Source: Kribbella pratensis (GTDB lineage: Bacteria > Actinomycetota > Actinomycetes > Propionibacteriales > Kribbellaceae). From it: 64,000 bases of DNA. The notes beneath the pieces were generated by a model that was not told the DNA's origin, ran no database searches, and was given only the letters and a program-made list of their open reading frames with translations. A program made the position numbers and the translations under genes. The stretch is taken from the NCBI RefSeq assembly GCF_004365355.1, contig NZ_SODP01000002.1, positions 677,838-741,837 on the forward strand, given 5' to 3'. Below are positions 17,552 through 25,700 of the stretch, piece after piece; the stretch's first letter is position 1, and the number at the start of each line of letters is the position of its first letter.

Positions 17552-18715
17552 TCATTCCACCGGTAGCCCGAGACTCCGGGCGATGAGCATCCGCTGGACC
17601 TCCGACGTGCCCTCGCCGATCTCGAGGATCTTGGCGTCGCGGTAGAAGCGGGTGACCGGGTACTCCTCCATGAAGCCGTAGCCGCCGAAGACCTGGGTGG
17701 CGATCCTGGTAGCCGTCACGGCCGACTCCGTCGCATACAGCTTGGCAACGGATGCCGCCTGCTTGAAGTCGGCCACGGACGCGCCGGCGTCCTTCAGCGC
17801 GGCCGCCCGGTAAACGAGCAGCTCCGCGGCGTCGGCCATCACCTTCAGGTCGGCGATCTGGAACGCGACACCCTGCTTGCGCCCGATCGGCCCACCGAAC
17901 GTCTGCCGCTCACCGGCGTACTGCACCGACAGCTCCAGGCAGGCGCGGATGCAGCCGAGCGCGACCGCCGCGATCGCGACCCGCCCGTCGTCGAGCGTCG
18001 CGAGGAACTGCGCGAACCCCTTGCCGCGCCGGCCGAGCAGGTTGCTCTCGGGGACGCGTACGCCGCTCAGCGACAGCGGATGCGTGTCGCTCGCGTGCCA
18101 GCCGAGCTTGTCGTACGCCGCCTCCGCCACGAAGCCCGGCGTACCGGCCGGGACGATGATCGTGGAGATCTCCGGCTTGCCGTCCGGGCGCTCACCGGTC
18201 CGCGCGGTGACCGTCACGCACGAGGTGATCGACGAGCCGGAGTTGGTGATGAACTGCTTCGAGCCGTCGATCACCCACTCGCCGCCGTCCAGCACCGCGC
18301 GGGTCTTGGTCGCGCCGGCGTCCGAGCCCGACTCGGGCTCGGTGAGGCCGAACCCGGCCAGCTTCTCCCCGGCCACCAGGTCGGGCAGCCAGGTCGCCTT
18401 CTGCTCGTCGGTGCCGTACGTCAGGATCGGGTTGATCCCGAGCCCGACCGCTGCCTCGAGCGTGATGCCCATCGACTGGTCGACCCGGGAGATCTCCTCG
18501 ATCGCCACACACAGGCTGGTGAAGTCACCGCCGGCGCCGCCGTACTCCTCCGGCGCGGTCAGCCCGAACAGGCCGAGCCGCCCCATCTTCTGCACGACCT
18601 CCACCGGGAAGTAGTGCTTGCGGTCCCACTCGGCCGCATGCGGCGCGATCTCCGCCTCCGCGAAGTCGCGAACGCTCTGGCGGAACTCCCGGTGTTCCTC
18701 GGACAGCTCGAACAT
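17552..18715 (-). CDS. Acyl-CoA dehydrogenase
   Basis: A 387-residue FAD flavoprotein with the three-domain ACAD layout: helical N-domain (FELSEEHREFRQSVRDFAE), beta domain (GFGLTEPESGSDAGATKTRA about 117-136), and C-terminal domain with VFGGYGFMEEYPVTRFYRD and EIGEGTSEVQRMLIAR. It oxidises an acyl-CoA to the 2-enoyl-CoA and passes electrons to ETF. Its place before a carboxyltransferase and an aldolase and next to a LiuR-like MerR gene suggests an isovaleryl- or related short-chain substrate; this is inference. AAAGGG lies before ATG 18715. Confidence 0.92.
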   Translation of the reverse strand: MFELSEEHREFRQSVRDFAEAEIAPHAAEWDRKHYFPVEVVQKMGRLGLFGLTAPEEYGGAGGDFTSLCVAIEEISRVDQSMGITLEAAVGLGINPILTYGTDEQKATWLPDLVAGEKLAGFGLTEPESGSDAGATKTRAVLDGGEWVIDGSKQFITNSGSSITSCVTVTARTGERPDGKPEISTIIVPAGTPGFVAEAAYDKLGWHASDTHPLSLSGVRVPESNLLGRRGKGFAQFLATLDDGRVAIAAVALGCIRACLELSVQYAGERQTFGGPIGRKQGVAFQIADLKVMADAAELLVYRAAALKDAGASVADFKQAASVAKLYATESAVTATRIATQVFGGYGFMEEYPVTRFYRDAKILEIGEGTSEVQRMLIARSLGLPVE

Positions 18716-18732
18716 GCGGCACCCTTTCGCGC

Positions 18733-18754
18733 TTGACGCTTACGTAAACGTAAA
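18733..18754. promoter_or_regulatory. 22-bp palindromic operator between acyl-CoA dehydrogenase and MerR genes
   Basis: The 53-bp divergent gap holds a near-perfect palindrome starting TTGACGCTTAC and ending GTAAACGTAAA; 18 of 22 positions are symmetric around the central ACGT. The core repeats TTACGTAA/ACGTAAA. It resembles the A/T-flanked ACGT sites described for LiuR-type MerR regulators of leucine/isovalerate catabolism. It lies 18 bp from the dehydrogenase start and 14 bp from the merR start. Confidence 0.65.
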
Positions 18755-18768
18755 GCACGCTGGGCTGC

Positions 18769-19182
18769 ATGCACAATAGCCAGGTGTCCGCTGAGACCTG
18801 GTCCATCGCCGAGCTCGCCACGGAGTACGACGTCACGCTCCGAACCATCCGCTTCTACGAGGACCGCGGCCTCCTCACCCCAGAACGCCGCGGCACGGCC
18901 CGCGTCTACCACCCCCGCGACAAGGTCCGCCTGGGCCTCATCCTCCGCGGCAAACGACTCGGCTTCTCTCTCGACGAGATCGCGAAGATCGTCGACATGT
19001 ACGACGCCGAACCCGGCGAGGAGGGCCAGCTGGTCTACCTCCTGGACCAGATCACCCACCGCCGCGCCGAACTCGAACAACGCCGCCGCGACATCGAAGA
19101 AACCCTCGCCGACCTCTCCGAAGTAGAAGCCCGCTGCCGCGCAGACCTCTCCGCCCTCAGATCGCCTCTTCGTAAGCCCTGA
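18769..19182 (+). CDS. MerR family regulator (LiuR-like)
   Basis: A 137-residue MerR protein with an N-terminal winged helix (WSIAELATEYDVTLRTIRFYEDRGLLTPER, about 11-40) and a dimerisation coiled coil with THRRAELEQRRRDIEETLADL. There is no cysteine pattern typical of metal-sensing MerR proteins, which favours an acyl-CoA type effector. ATG 18769 is used; GTG 18784 is an in-frame alternative. Divergence from acyl-CoA dehydrogenase across a palindrome indicates that it controls that operon. The 3' end overlaps the convergent marR gene by 26 bp. Confidence 0.88.
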   Translation: MHNSQVSAETWSIAELATEYDVTLRTIRFYEDRGLLTPERRGTARVYHPRDKVRLGLILRGKRLGFSLDEIAKIVDMYDAEPGEEGQLVYLLDQITHRRAELEQRRRDIEETLADLSEVEARCRADLSALRSPLRKP

Positions 19183-19588
19183 GCGTCTTCACGAACAACT
19201 CCCGCTCGGCATCGGTCAGCGGCTCCAGCGCTGTCCGCCAGGCTCGCGCACCCCGGGCCAGCCAGGCGTCGATGGAGGGGCGGTGGGAGTCGGCGAGCGA
19301 GACGATGGCGCGGCGGCGGTCAGTGGGGTCTTCGGCTCGGGTGAGGATCCCTTTGCGGGTGAGCTCGGTCACCATCAGGCTGACGGTGGCGGGCGTTACT
19401 TCCAGGCGTTCGGCCAGTTCGTTGACGCCCAGCGGGCCGTCGAAGAGCAGGTAGGCGAACAGGCTGAGGTGCCTGGGCGCGAGGTTCATGCCGGCCAGCT
19501 CCGCCGGGACCTTCAAGCGCTTGGTGCGGCCCACCATGCGGGGCATGAGCAGCAGGAGTGTGCGAATGCTGTCGTCGACGCTTGACAT
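19157..19588 (-). CDS. MarR family regulator
   Basis: A 143-residue winged-helix protein with the MarR core LGVNELAERLEVTPATVSLMVTELTRKGILTRAEDPTDRRRAIVSL (about 53-97), including the wing motif DPTDRRR. It is divergent from the reductase-hemerythrin fusion gene, and a CTTTGC-N2-GCAAAG palindrome lies between the two. That arrangement suggests repression of the divergent gene and itself. The effector is unknown. Confidence 0.88.
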   Translation of the reverse strand: MSSVDDSIRTLLLLMPRMVGRTKRLKVPAELAGMNLAPRHLSLFAYLLFDGPLGVNELAERLEVTPATVSLMVTELTRKGILTRAEDPTDRRRAIVSLADSHRPSIDAWLARGARAWRTALEPLTDAERELFVKTLRAYEEAI

Positions 19589-19607
19589 ACCTTTGTCCTC
19601 AAAACTA

Positions 19608-19621
19608 CTTTGCTTGCAAAG
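19608..19621. promoter_or_regulatory. MarR-type operator palindrome
   Basis: CTTTGC TT GCAAAG: perfect 6-bp arms around two bases, in the 64-bp AT-rich gap between the marR start and the start of the fusion gene. Its size and position are typical for a MarR dimer site. Confidence 0.6.
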
Positions 19622-19652
19622 CTAAATTACTTCTCGAGCCAAAGGTATGCGC

Positions 19653-20408
19653 ATGCTGCTCCAGCTCACCACCACCGGCGCGCGGTCCGGCGTACAGCGC
19701 ACGGTCACCGTCGCATACGCCGAGGACGCCGGCCGCCTGCTCGTCTTCGCCAGCAACGCCGGCCGACCGCAGGCCCCTGCCTGGCTGCACAACCTCCGCG
19801 CCGACCCGCACGTCACCGTCGAGGTCAACGGCACCCGGTACGACGCCATAGCCGAGGAGCTCACAGGCTCCGAACGAGACCGCTTGTACGCGGAACAAGC
19901 CGAACGCGATCCGGCCTTCGCGGCGTACCAGGAGAACACGTCCCGCGTGATCCAGGTCGTCGCTCTCACCCCGGCCCGGGTCGGCGCGGCGACAGCACAA
20001 CTCAAGGAGATCCACGCCGGCCTCCGCGAACAACTGACGACAACCCTCGCTGCGGTCGACGCCTATCTCGCCGGCGATGCGCCCGCGCCGAGCCGATTCC
20101 AGACGCTGCACCAGCACTGCCTCTCGTTCTGCAGTTCGCTGCACGCGCACCACTCACGTGAGGACGGCGTCTTCCCACGACTGGCCGCGAACTTCCCAGA
20201 ACTCAAGCCGGCCCTCGACCGCCTGGCCCGCGAGCACACTGCAGTAGCCGCGCTCAACGAGCAGCTGACCGAAACCCTCGACCAACTCATCGCCGACCCA
20301 GCCCAGGCGCAGCACCTCCGCGCCACCCTCACCCAACTCGCTACGGACCTGGAGACGCACTACGCGTACGAAGAGGCCCGCCTAGGTCCAGCCCTGGACG
20401 CGGCTTAG
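19653..20408 (+). CDS. F420/flavin-type nitroreductase fused to a hemerythrin HHE domain
   Basis: Residues 1 to about 110 resemble the split-barrel deazaflavin-dependent nitroreductase (Ddn) family (LLQLTTTGARSGVQRTVTV, LVFASNAGRPQAPAWLHNLRADPHVTVEV). Residues about 115-251 form a hemerythrin HHE four-helix domain with candidate di-iron ligands in FQTLHQHC, SLHAHHSREDGVFP, LAREHTAVAAL and LETHYAYEEARLG. AAAGG lies at 19641-19645, seven bases before ATG 19653, so this start is preferred over ATG 19647. The combination suggests redox or oxygen/NO-linked chemistry; the substrate is unknown. The Ddn part lacks the usual N-terminal extension. Confidence 0.85.
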   Translation: MLLQLTTTGARSGVQRTVTVAYAEDAGRLLVFASNAGRPQAPAWLHNLRADPHVTVEVNGTRYDAIAEELTGSERDRLYAEQAERDPAFAAYQENTSRVIQVVALTPARVGAATAQLKEIHAGLREQLTTTLAAVDAYLAGDAPAPSRFQTLHQHCLSFCSSLHAHHSREDGVFPRLAANFPELKPALDRLAREHTAVAALNEQLTETLDQLIADPAQAQHLRATLTQLATDLETHYAYEEARLGPALDAA

Positions 20409-20632
20409 TCGGTCTTGCGGCCGTAGAGCCAGTAGGCGATGGGGGCGGTGCCGAGTGAGTTGAAGAGGGTGAGCACCAGGGCCCACAGCGGCTTGGGGCC
20501 GCGGACCTGCGTGGCGGGGCGCCGGGCGAGGTCGGCCAGCGCGACGGCTTTCATCATGCCTTCGACGACGGCCGCGATCATGATCAGTCGCCGGTACCGC
20601 GGGTCCAGGTCGGCCCATCTCTTTCCGCTCAC
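20405..20632 (-). CDS. Small two-helix membrane protein, last gene of the nitrate operon
   Basis: A 75-residue protein with two hydrophobic segments: RLIMIAAVVEGMMKAVAL and LWALVLTLFNSLGTAPIAYWL, ending YGRKTD. The second segment resembles the N-terminal membrane motif of phospholipase-D nuclease family proteins, which often occurs alone in actinobacteria. GTG 20632 follows a GGTGG-rich leader; an in-frame ATG farther upstream (20656) is possible. It follows the sirohydrochlorin chelatase gene closely. Role unknown. Confidence 0.7.
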   Translation of the reverse strand: MSGKRWADLDPRYRRLIMIAAVVEGMMKAVALADLARRPATQVRGPKPLWALVLTLFNSLGTAPIAYWLYGRKTD

Positions 20633-20655
20633 TCCACCACCATGCGCCCGCAGCA

Positions 20656-21333
20656 TCAGACAGGCAAGCAGGCCGCGCTGTGGGTGAAGCGGCGGAGGGC
20701 GAGCGCCGCCAGGCGTGGGTCGGCGCCAAGCGGCGCGCTGACGAGATGGCCCCGGGCGTGCCGTCGGACGAGGCCCTCGAAGAAGCCGGGTGCCAGGAGG
20801 TACGTCGCGACCGCGACTCGGCCCGGCGTCCGGGCGAGGACGGCTGGGAGGCGTTCGCCGGCGCCGGAGAGGTAGCCGACTCGCACCGGTCGATCGATGC
20901 GGCGGGACAACAGCGCGGCGGTCTCCTCGCAGTCGAGCAACGCGCGGGCGTCGGAGGAGCCGGCCGCGGCCAGTACGACGTGGTCGATGCGGGACAGATC
21001 GCCGAGCCGATCGGCCAGGATCTCGGCGAGGACGGGATCGGGCCCGAGCGCCTCCGCCGCGTGCACCTGTCCCGGATAGCGCTCCACCTCGGCCGCGACG
21101 TCGACGTACACGTGGTAGCCGGAGCTGAGCAACAACGGCACCACGACGGCCTCGTTGCTATCAGCAACCACTCGGCGCATCAGCTCGGGTAGCGCCGGAA
21201 GGTTGAGATCCACGAATCCGAGCGAGATCGGGACGTCCGGCCGCTGCCGCGCCATCTCGCGCACGAGGTCGTGCACCACCCGGATCCCGCGCGGATCCGC
21301 CGTACCGTGGGCAACGGCAACCAGATCGGTCAT
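20656..21333 (-). CDS. Sirohydrochlorin chelatase (CbiX/SirB-like)
   Basis: A 225-residue class II chelatase with two CbiX-like halves. The N-terminal VAVAHGTADPRG supplies the first metal-binding His, and VPLLLSSGYHVYVDV the second. It inserts iron (or cobalt) into sirohydrochlorin. Its place downstream of nirB, nirD and uroporphyrinogen-III synthase points to the iron reaction that makes siroheme for nitrite reductase. The start overlaps the upstream stop by 4 bp. Confidence 0.9.
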   Translation of the reverse strand: MTDLVAVAHGTADPRGIRVVHDLVREMARQRPDVPISLGFVDLNLPALPELMRRVVADSNEAVVVPLLLSSGYHVYVDVAAEVERYPGQVHAAEALGPDPVLAEILADRLGDLSRIDHVVLAAAGSSDARALLDCEETAALLSRRIDRPVRVGYLSGAGERLPAVLARTPGRVAVATYLLAPGFFEGLVRRHARGHLVSAPLGADPRLAALALRRFTHSAACLPV

Positions 21334-22454
21334 GAAGGCACCCCCGCCGGCTCGACGGCGAGCCGGTAACCACGGCGGACCACTGTGCGGACCAATTCGG
21401 GGCGACCGACGGCCGTGCGGAGGCGGTTGACGGTGACCTCCACGGCATGGACGTCCTCGGCACCCGGCAACACCGCGAGCAACTCCGGCCGGGACACCAC
21501 ATCACCGCCCGCGGCAACGAGAGCAGCCAGCACTGCACGAGGCCCAGGACCGAGCGGGAGTACGACGCCGTCCAGCACCGCCGCGCCGCCGCGGATCACC
21601 AACTGCCCGAACGCCGTCTCGATGGACCGCGCGTTGTCGTCGGTCAGCCGATCGGTCACGATCCGGATCAACGCACCCAGCCGGAACCGATCCGGCACCA
21701 GCGGCTCCAGCCCCAACGCCACAAAGGGCCCCGCAGTCACCGGTCCGACGCACGCGTTCAGCACGCGCCCTGTCCGCAGCGTCGCCACCAACGCGTCGTA
21801 CTGCCCGGTCAGCGCCGCCGCGTCAAGCATGGCCTGCGCACCCGGCGCCGACGTGTGAACGACGGCATCCACGGTGCCCGCACAAATCTGCGAGATCATC
21901 CGCTCGACGACAACCGGATCAGGCGCCGGTCCCCACCGATACACCTCCAGCCCGCGCACCGACGCTCCCGCCGTACGCAAGGCATCCTGCAACGCGGGAT
22001 CCGACAGACCGTGCAGTTGTACGACGATCTTCCGGCCGTGCACGCCCTGGGTCCGTAACCACTCCACCACCTCGGCCGTCGTCTCCGACCGCGCCGACCA
22101 GTGCTCGACCAGCCCGGCTGCCCGGATCGCGCCGCGCGCCTTCGGGCCGCGGGCGAGGATCCTCGACTGCTCCAACGTGCTCAGCAGATCAGCGGCCAGC
22201 CCCGCGGTGTCGGCCGCCTCGACCCAGCCGCGGAACCCGACCGCGGTGGTGACCACGACATCGTCCGGCGGGTTCGCGATCACCCGCCGGGTGGCCTCGA
22301 TCAGCGTGTGGTCGTCCGCGACCGGCACGATCTGCAGCGTCGGCGCATGCAGCACCTTCGCGCCGCGCCGCTCGAACGACGCGATCAGATCCTCGGCACG
22401 CCGATGCGCGGTGATCGCGATCGTGCAACCGCTGAGCGGCCCCTGCCTAGCCAC
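21330..22454 (-). CDS. hemD: Uroporphyrinogen-III synthase with C-terminal winged-helix domain
   Basis: Residues 1 to about 265 are a HemD fold (GCTIAITAHRRAEDLIASFERRGAKVLHAPTL at the start, VVHTSAPGAQAMLDAA and LNACVGPVTAGPFVALGLEP later), which closes the tetrapyrrole ring to uroporphyrinogen III. Residues about 285-374 are an OmpR/PhoB-type winged helix (GPGPRAVLAALVAAGGDVVSRPELLAVL, VEVTVNRLRTAVGRPELVRTVVRRGYRL). This combination is known in actinobacteria, where it is often annotated as a bifunctional HemD/response regulator. Position in the nitrate operon suggests siroheme supply and possibly feedback control. It overlaps nirD by 8 bp. Confidence 0.9.
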   Translation of the reverse strand: MARQGPLSGCTIAITAHRRAEDLIASFERRGAKVLHAPTLQIVPVADDHTLIEATRRVIANPPDDVVVTTAVGFRGWVEAADTAGLAADLLSTLEQSRILARGPKARGAIRAAGLVEHWSARSETTAEVVEWLRTQGVHGRKIVVQLHGLSDPALQDALRTAGASVRGLEVYRWGPAPDPVVVERMISQICAGTVDAVVHTSAPGAQAMLDAAALTGQYDALVATLRTGRVLNACVGPVTAGPFVALGLEPLVPDRFRLGALIRIVTDRLTDDNARSIETAFGQLVIRGGAAVLDGVVLPLGPGPRAVLAALVAAGGDVVSRPELLAVLPGAEDVHAVEVTVNRLRTAVGRPELVRTVVRRGYRLAVEPAGVPS

Positions 22455-22764
22455 CGTTGCCCACCACGACCTGACCGTCGACGACCTCGACCGGATACAC
22501 CGGCAGCGAGACGTCCGGGTCGTCCAGGCACTCGCCCGTGCGTAGCGAGAAGACCTGCTTGAACATCGGCGACGCCACCGTCGGTACGTCGCCCCGGCTG
22601 CCGACGATGCCGCGCGACATCACGTTCGCCCCGCTGAACGGGTCCTGGTTGCCCAGGGCAAACACTTCGCCGTCGTGAGTGCGGAACAACGCGATCTGCA
22701 CATCCCCGAGCAGGGCGGCGACACCACGCTCCGGCAGCAGGACGTCGTACTCACAGACCATCAT
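22447..22764 (-). CDS. nirD: Nitrite reductase small subunit NirD
   Basis: A 105-residue Rieske-like protein: LGDVQIALFRTHDGEVFALGNQDPFSGANVMSRGIVGS and VASPMFKQVFSLRTGECLDDPDVSLPVYPVEVVDGQVVV. The Cys/His Rieske ligands are absent, which is normal for NirD. It is the small subunit of assimilatory NADH-dependent nitrite reductase. GGAGGT stands six bases before ATG 22764, and that ATG overlaps the nirB stop (ATGA). Confidence 0.92.
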   Translation of the reverse strand: MMVCEYDVLLPERGVAALLGDVQIALFRTHDGEVFALGNQDPFSGANVMSRGIVGSRGDVPTVASPMFKQVFSLRTGECLDDPDVSLPVYPVEVVDGQVVVGNGG

Positions 22765-25700
22765 CGGCGTACCTCCAATCGGGGGCCGGCCAGCAGGACC
22801 GGCTCGAGCTGCCCGCGTTCGGCCGGGCTGGCCGGGCGCGGCTGACTGCGCTCGACGACGTAGCGCAGGTCGGCGTCGGGCTGATCCGGCGCGTTCACGA
22901 ACGACACGAACCGGGCCAGCTTCTGCGGGTCGTTCAGCGTCGCCTGCCACTCGTCGACGTACGAGTCGACATGGCGAGCCATCGCCGCGTCGAGATCGGC
23001 GGCGATACCGAGGCTGTCGTTGAGTACGACGTCGCGGACATGGTCGAGTCCACCCTCGAGCTCCCGGATCCACACCGCCGTACGCTGCAGCCGGTCGCCG
23101 GTGCGGATGTAGTACATGAGGAACCGGTCGATCGCTTGGAACAGCTCCTCATCGCTGAGATCGGACGCGAGCAGCTCCGCATGCCGGGGCGTCATCCCGC
23201 CGTTGCCGCCGACGTACACGTTCCAGCCCTTCTCGGTCGCGATCACGCCGACGTCCTTGCCGCGGGCTTCGGCGCATTCGCGCGCGCATCCGGACACGCC
23301 GAGCTTGAGCTTGTGCGGCGACCGCAGCCCGCGGTACCGCAACTCCAGCGCGATCGCCATGCCGACAGAGTCCTGTACGCCGTACCGGCACCAGGTGGAT
23401 CCGACGCACGACTTCACCGTCCGCAGCGCCTTGCCGTACGCATGCCCTGACTCGAACCCGGCGTCGACCAGCCGCTTCCAGATCGCCGGCAACTGCTCGA
23501 TGCGTGCGCCGAACAGATCGACACGCTGCCCGCCGGTGATCTTCGTGTACAGCCCGAAGTCGCGCGCCACCTCGCCGATCGTGATCAGACCCTCCGGCGT
23601 GATCTCACCGCCGGGGATGCGCGGTACGACGGAGTACGTGCCGTCCTTCTGCATGTTGGCCATCACGTGGTCGTTGGTGTCCTGCAGCGTCGCGCGCTCG
23701 CCCTCGAGGACGTGGCCGGCCGGGTCGAGGCTCGCCAAGATCGACGCCACCACGGGCTTGCAGATGTCGCAGCCGCGCCCGGTCCCGTGCCGCTCGACGA
23801 TCTCGCTGAACGTCCGCAGCTCGGTGATCCGGACGACGTCGAACAGCTCCGCCCGGCTCAGCGCGAAGTGCTCGCACAGCGCCTTGCTGACCTCGACACC
23901 GGCCTTGGTGAGCTCGGCGTTGAGCAGGTTCTTCACAACCGGCAGGCACGAACCACAGCTGGTTCCCGCCTTGGTCCTCCCGCAGACCGACTTGATGTCG
24001 CCGCAGCCTTCATCGCGTACGGCGCACCGGATCGTCCCCGCCGACACGTTGTTGCACGAGCACACCGGCGCGTCGTCCGGTAGCTCGAGCTGGACCGGCG
24101 CGGCACCTTCCGGCAGCAGGAACGCGGCCGGGTCCGCACCGAGCTCGCGGCCGACCATCGGGCGCAGTCCGGAGTACGCCGAGGCGTCGCCGACCAGGAT
24201 GCCGCCGAGCAGCGTCCGCGCGTCGTCGGACAGCACGAGCTTCTTGTAGACGCCGGCCACCGGATCGGCGTACACGATGTCGAGTGCGCCCTCGGTCGCG
24301 CCGAACGCATCGCCGAAGCTCGCGACGTCGACGCCGAGTAGCTTCAGTTTGGTCGACGTGTCCGCGCCGGGGAACGTTGCCTCGCCACCTAGTAGGCGGT
24401 CGGCAACGATCTCGGCCATGGTGTAGCCGGGGGCAATCAATCCCCACACGCGGCCTTCGATACAAGCTACTTCGCCGATCGCCCACACGCCGGGCACCGA
24501 CGTACGGCAGGCCTCGTCCACGACGACGCCGCCGCGCTCGCCGATCTCCAGACCGGCCTCGCGACCGAGCTCATCGCGCGGACGGACACCGGTCGCGAAC
24601 ACCACGACGTCAGCCGGCAGGTCGGGGCCGTCAGCAACGGCCATCGCCCGCGCCGCACCTTGCGGGGTGAGCTTGACGCGCTGGCACTGAGTTGCCGTCA
24701 GTACTTCGACGTCGAGCCCCTCGATCAACCGCGACAGCGCGGAACCGCCGCCCTCGTCGACCTGCAACGGCATCAGCCGCGGCGCGAACTCGACGACCTT
24801 CGTCGCCGCATCCAGCGCCCGCAGTGCACCGGCCGCCTCCAGGCCGAGCAGACCGCCGCCGACGACGACACCGTTGACCTTCTTGCCTTCCGACTTCAGG
24901 CGTTCGACGTACACGCGCAGTGCGGCGACGTCGTCGATGGTCCGGTAGACGAAGCAGCCTTGCGCGTCGTTGTTCTTCACGGGCGGGATGAACGCCGCGG
25001 ACCCGGTCGCCAGGACCAGTTCGTCGTACCCGACCTCCTCGCCGCGCGCCGTCGTCACGGTCTTCGCCGTCGTGTCGATCGAGGTGATCCGGACGCCCTT
25101 GCGAAGGTTCACCGCCGGGTCGTCCCACAGGTCAGGGTCGCCGAGGGACAGGTCTTGCGGGTCGCGGCCGGAGAAGTAGCTGGTCAGCGCGACCCGGTCG
25201 TACGGGAGCCGTGGCTCCTCGGCGAACACCGTGATGCGATAGGTGATGTCGGTGTCGCGTTGCCGCAGCGCCTCGACCAGCCGGTGCGCGACCATGCCGC
25301 CGCCTACCACCACAACGTGCTTGGCCTTCTTCAGCTCTGCCATCGTCGCCCTCCTGCTCGGGACTGGTTCGGTCTCGCCGCGCCGGAAGCGGTCGAGCAG
25401 TTCGCCGACGGCGCCGGTGCAACTCCCGCACCCGGTCGTCGCCCGCGTCGTGGCGGCGATGCCGTCGACACTGTCGGCACCTCCATGCCAGGCCGCCTCG
25501 ATCGCGGCCCTGGTAACCCCGTTGCACCGACAGACCGCCGGCACCCTCTTGGTCGGTACTTCGGTTGCCGTGAGCAACCCCTCCGCAACAACCGGCGTCC
25601 CCCGATCCGCCAGCAGTACCAGTTCCGCCGCCACCTCAGGCGCCCCCACCACCACCGCCGAACGCACGACGCCGTCCCGCAGGACGGCCCGCACATACCT

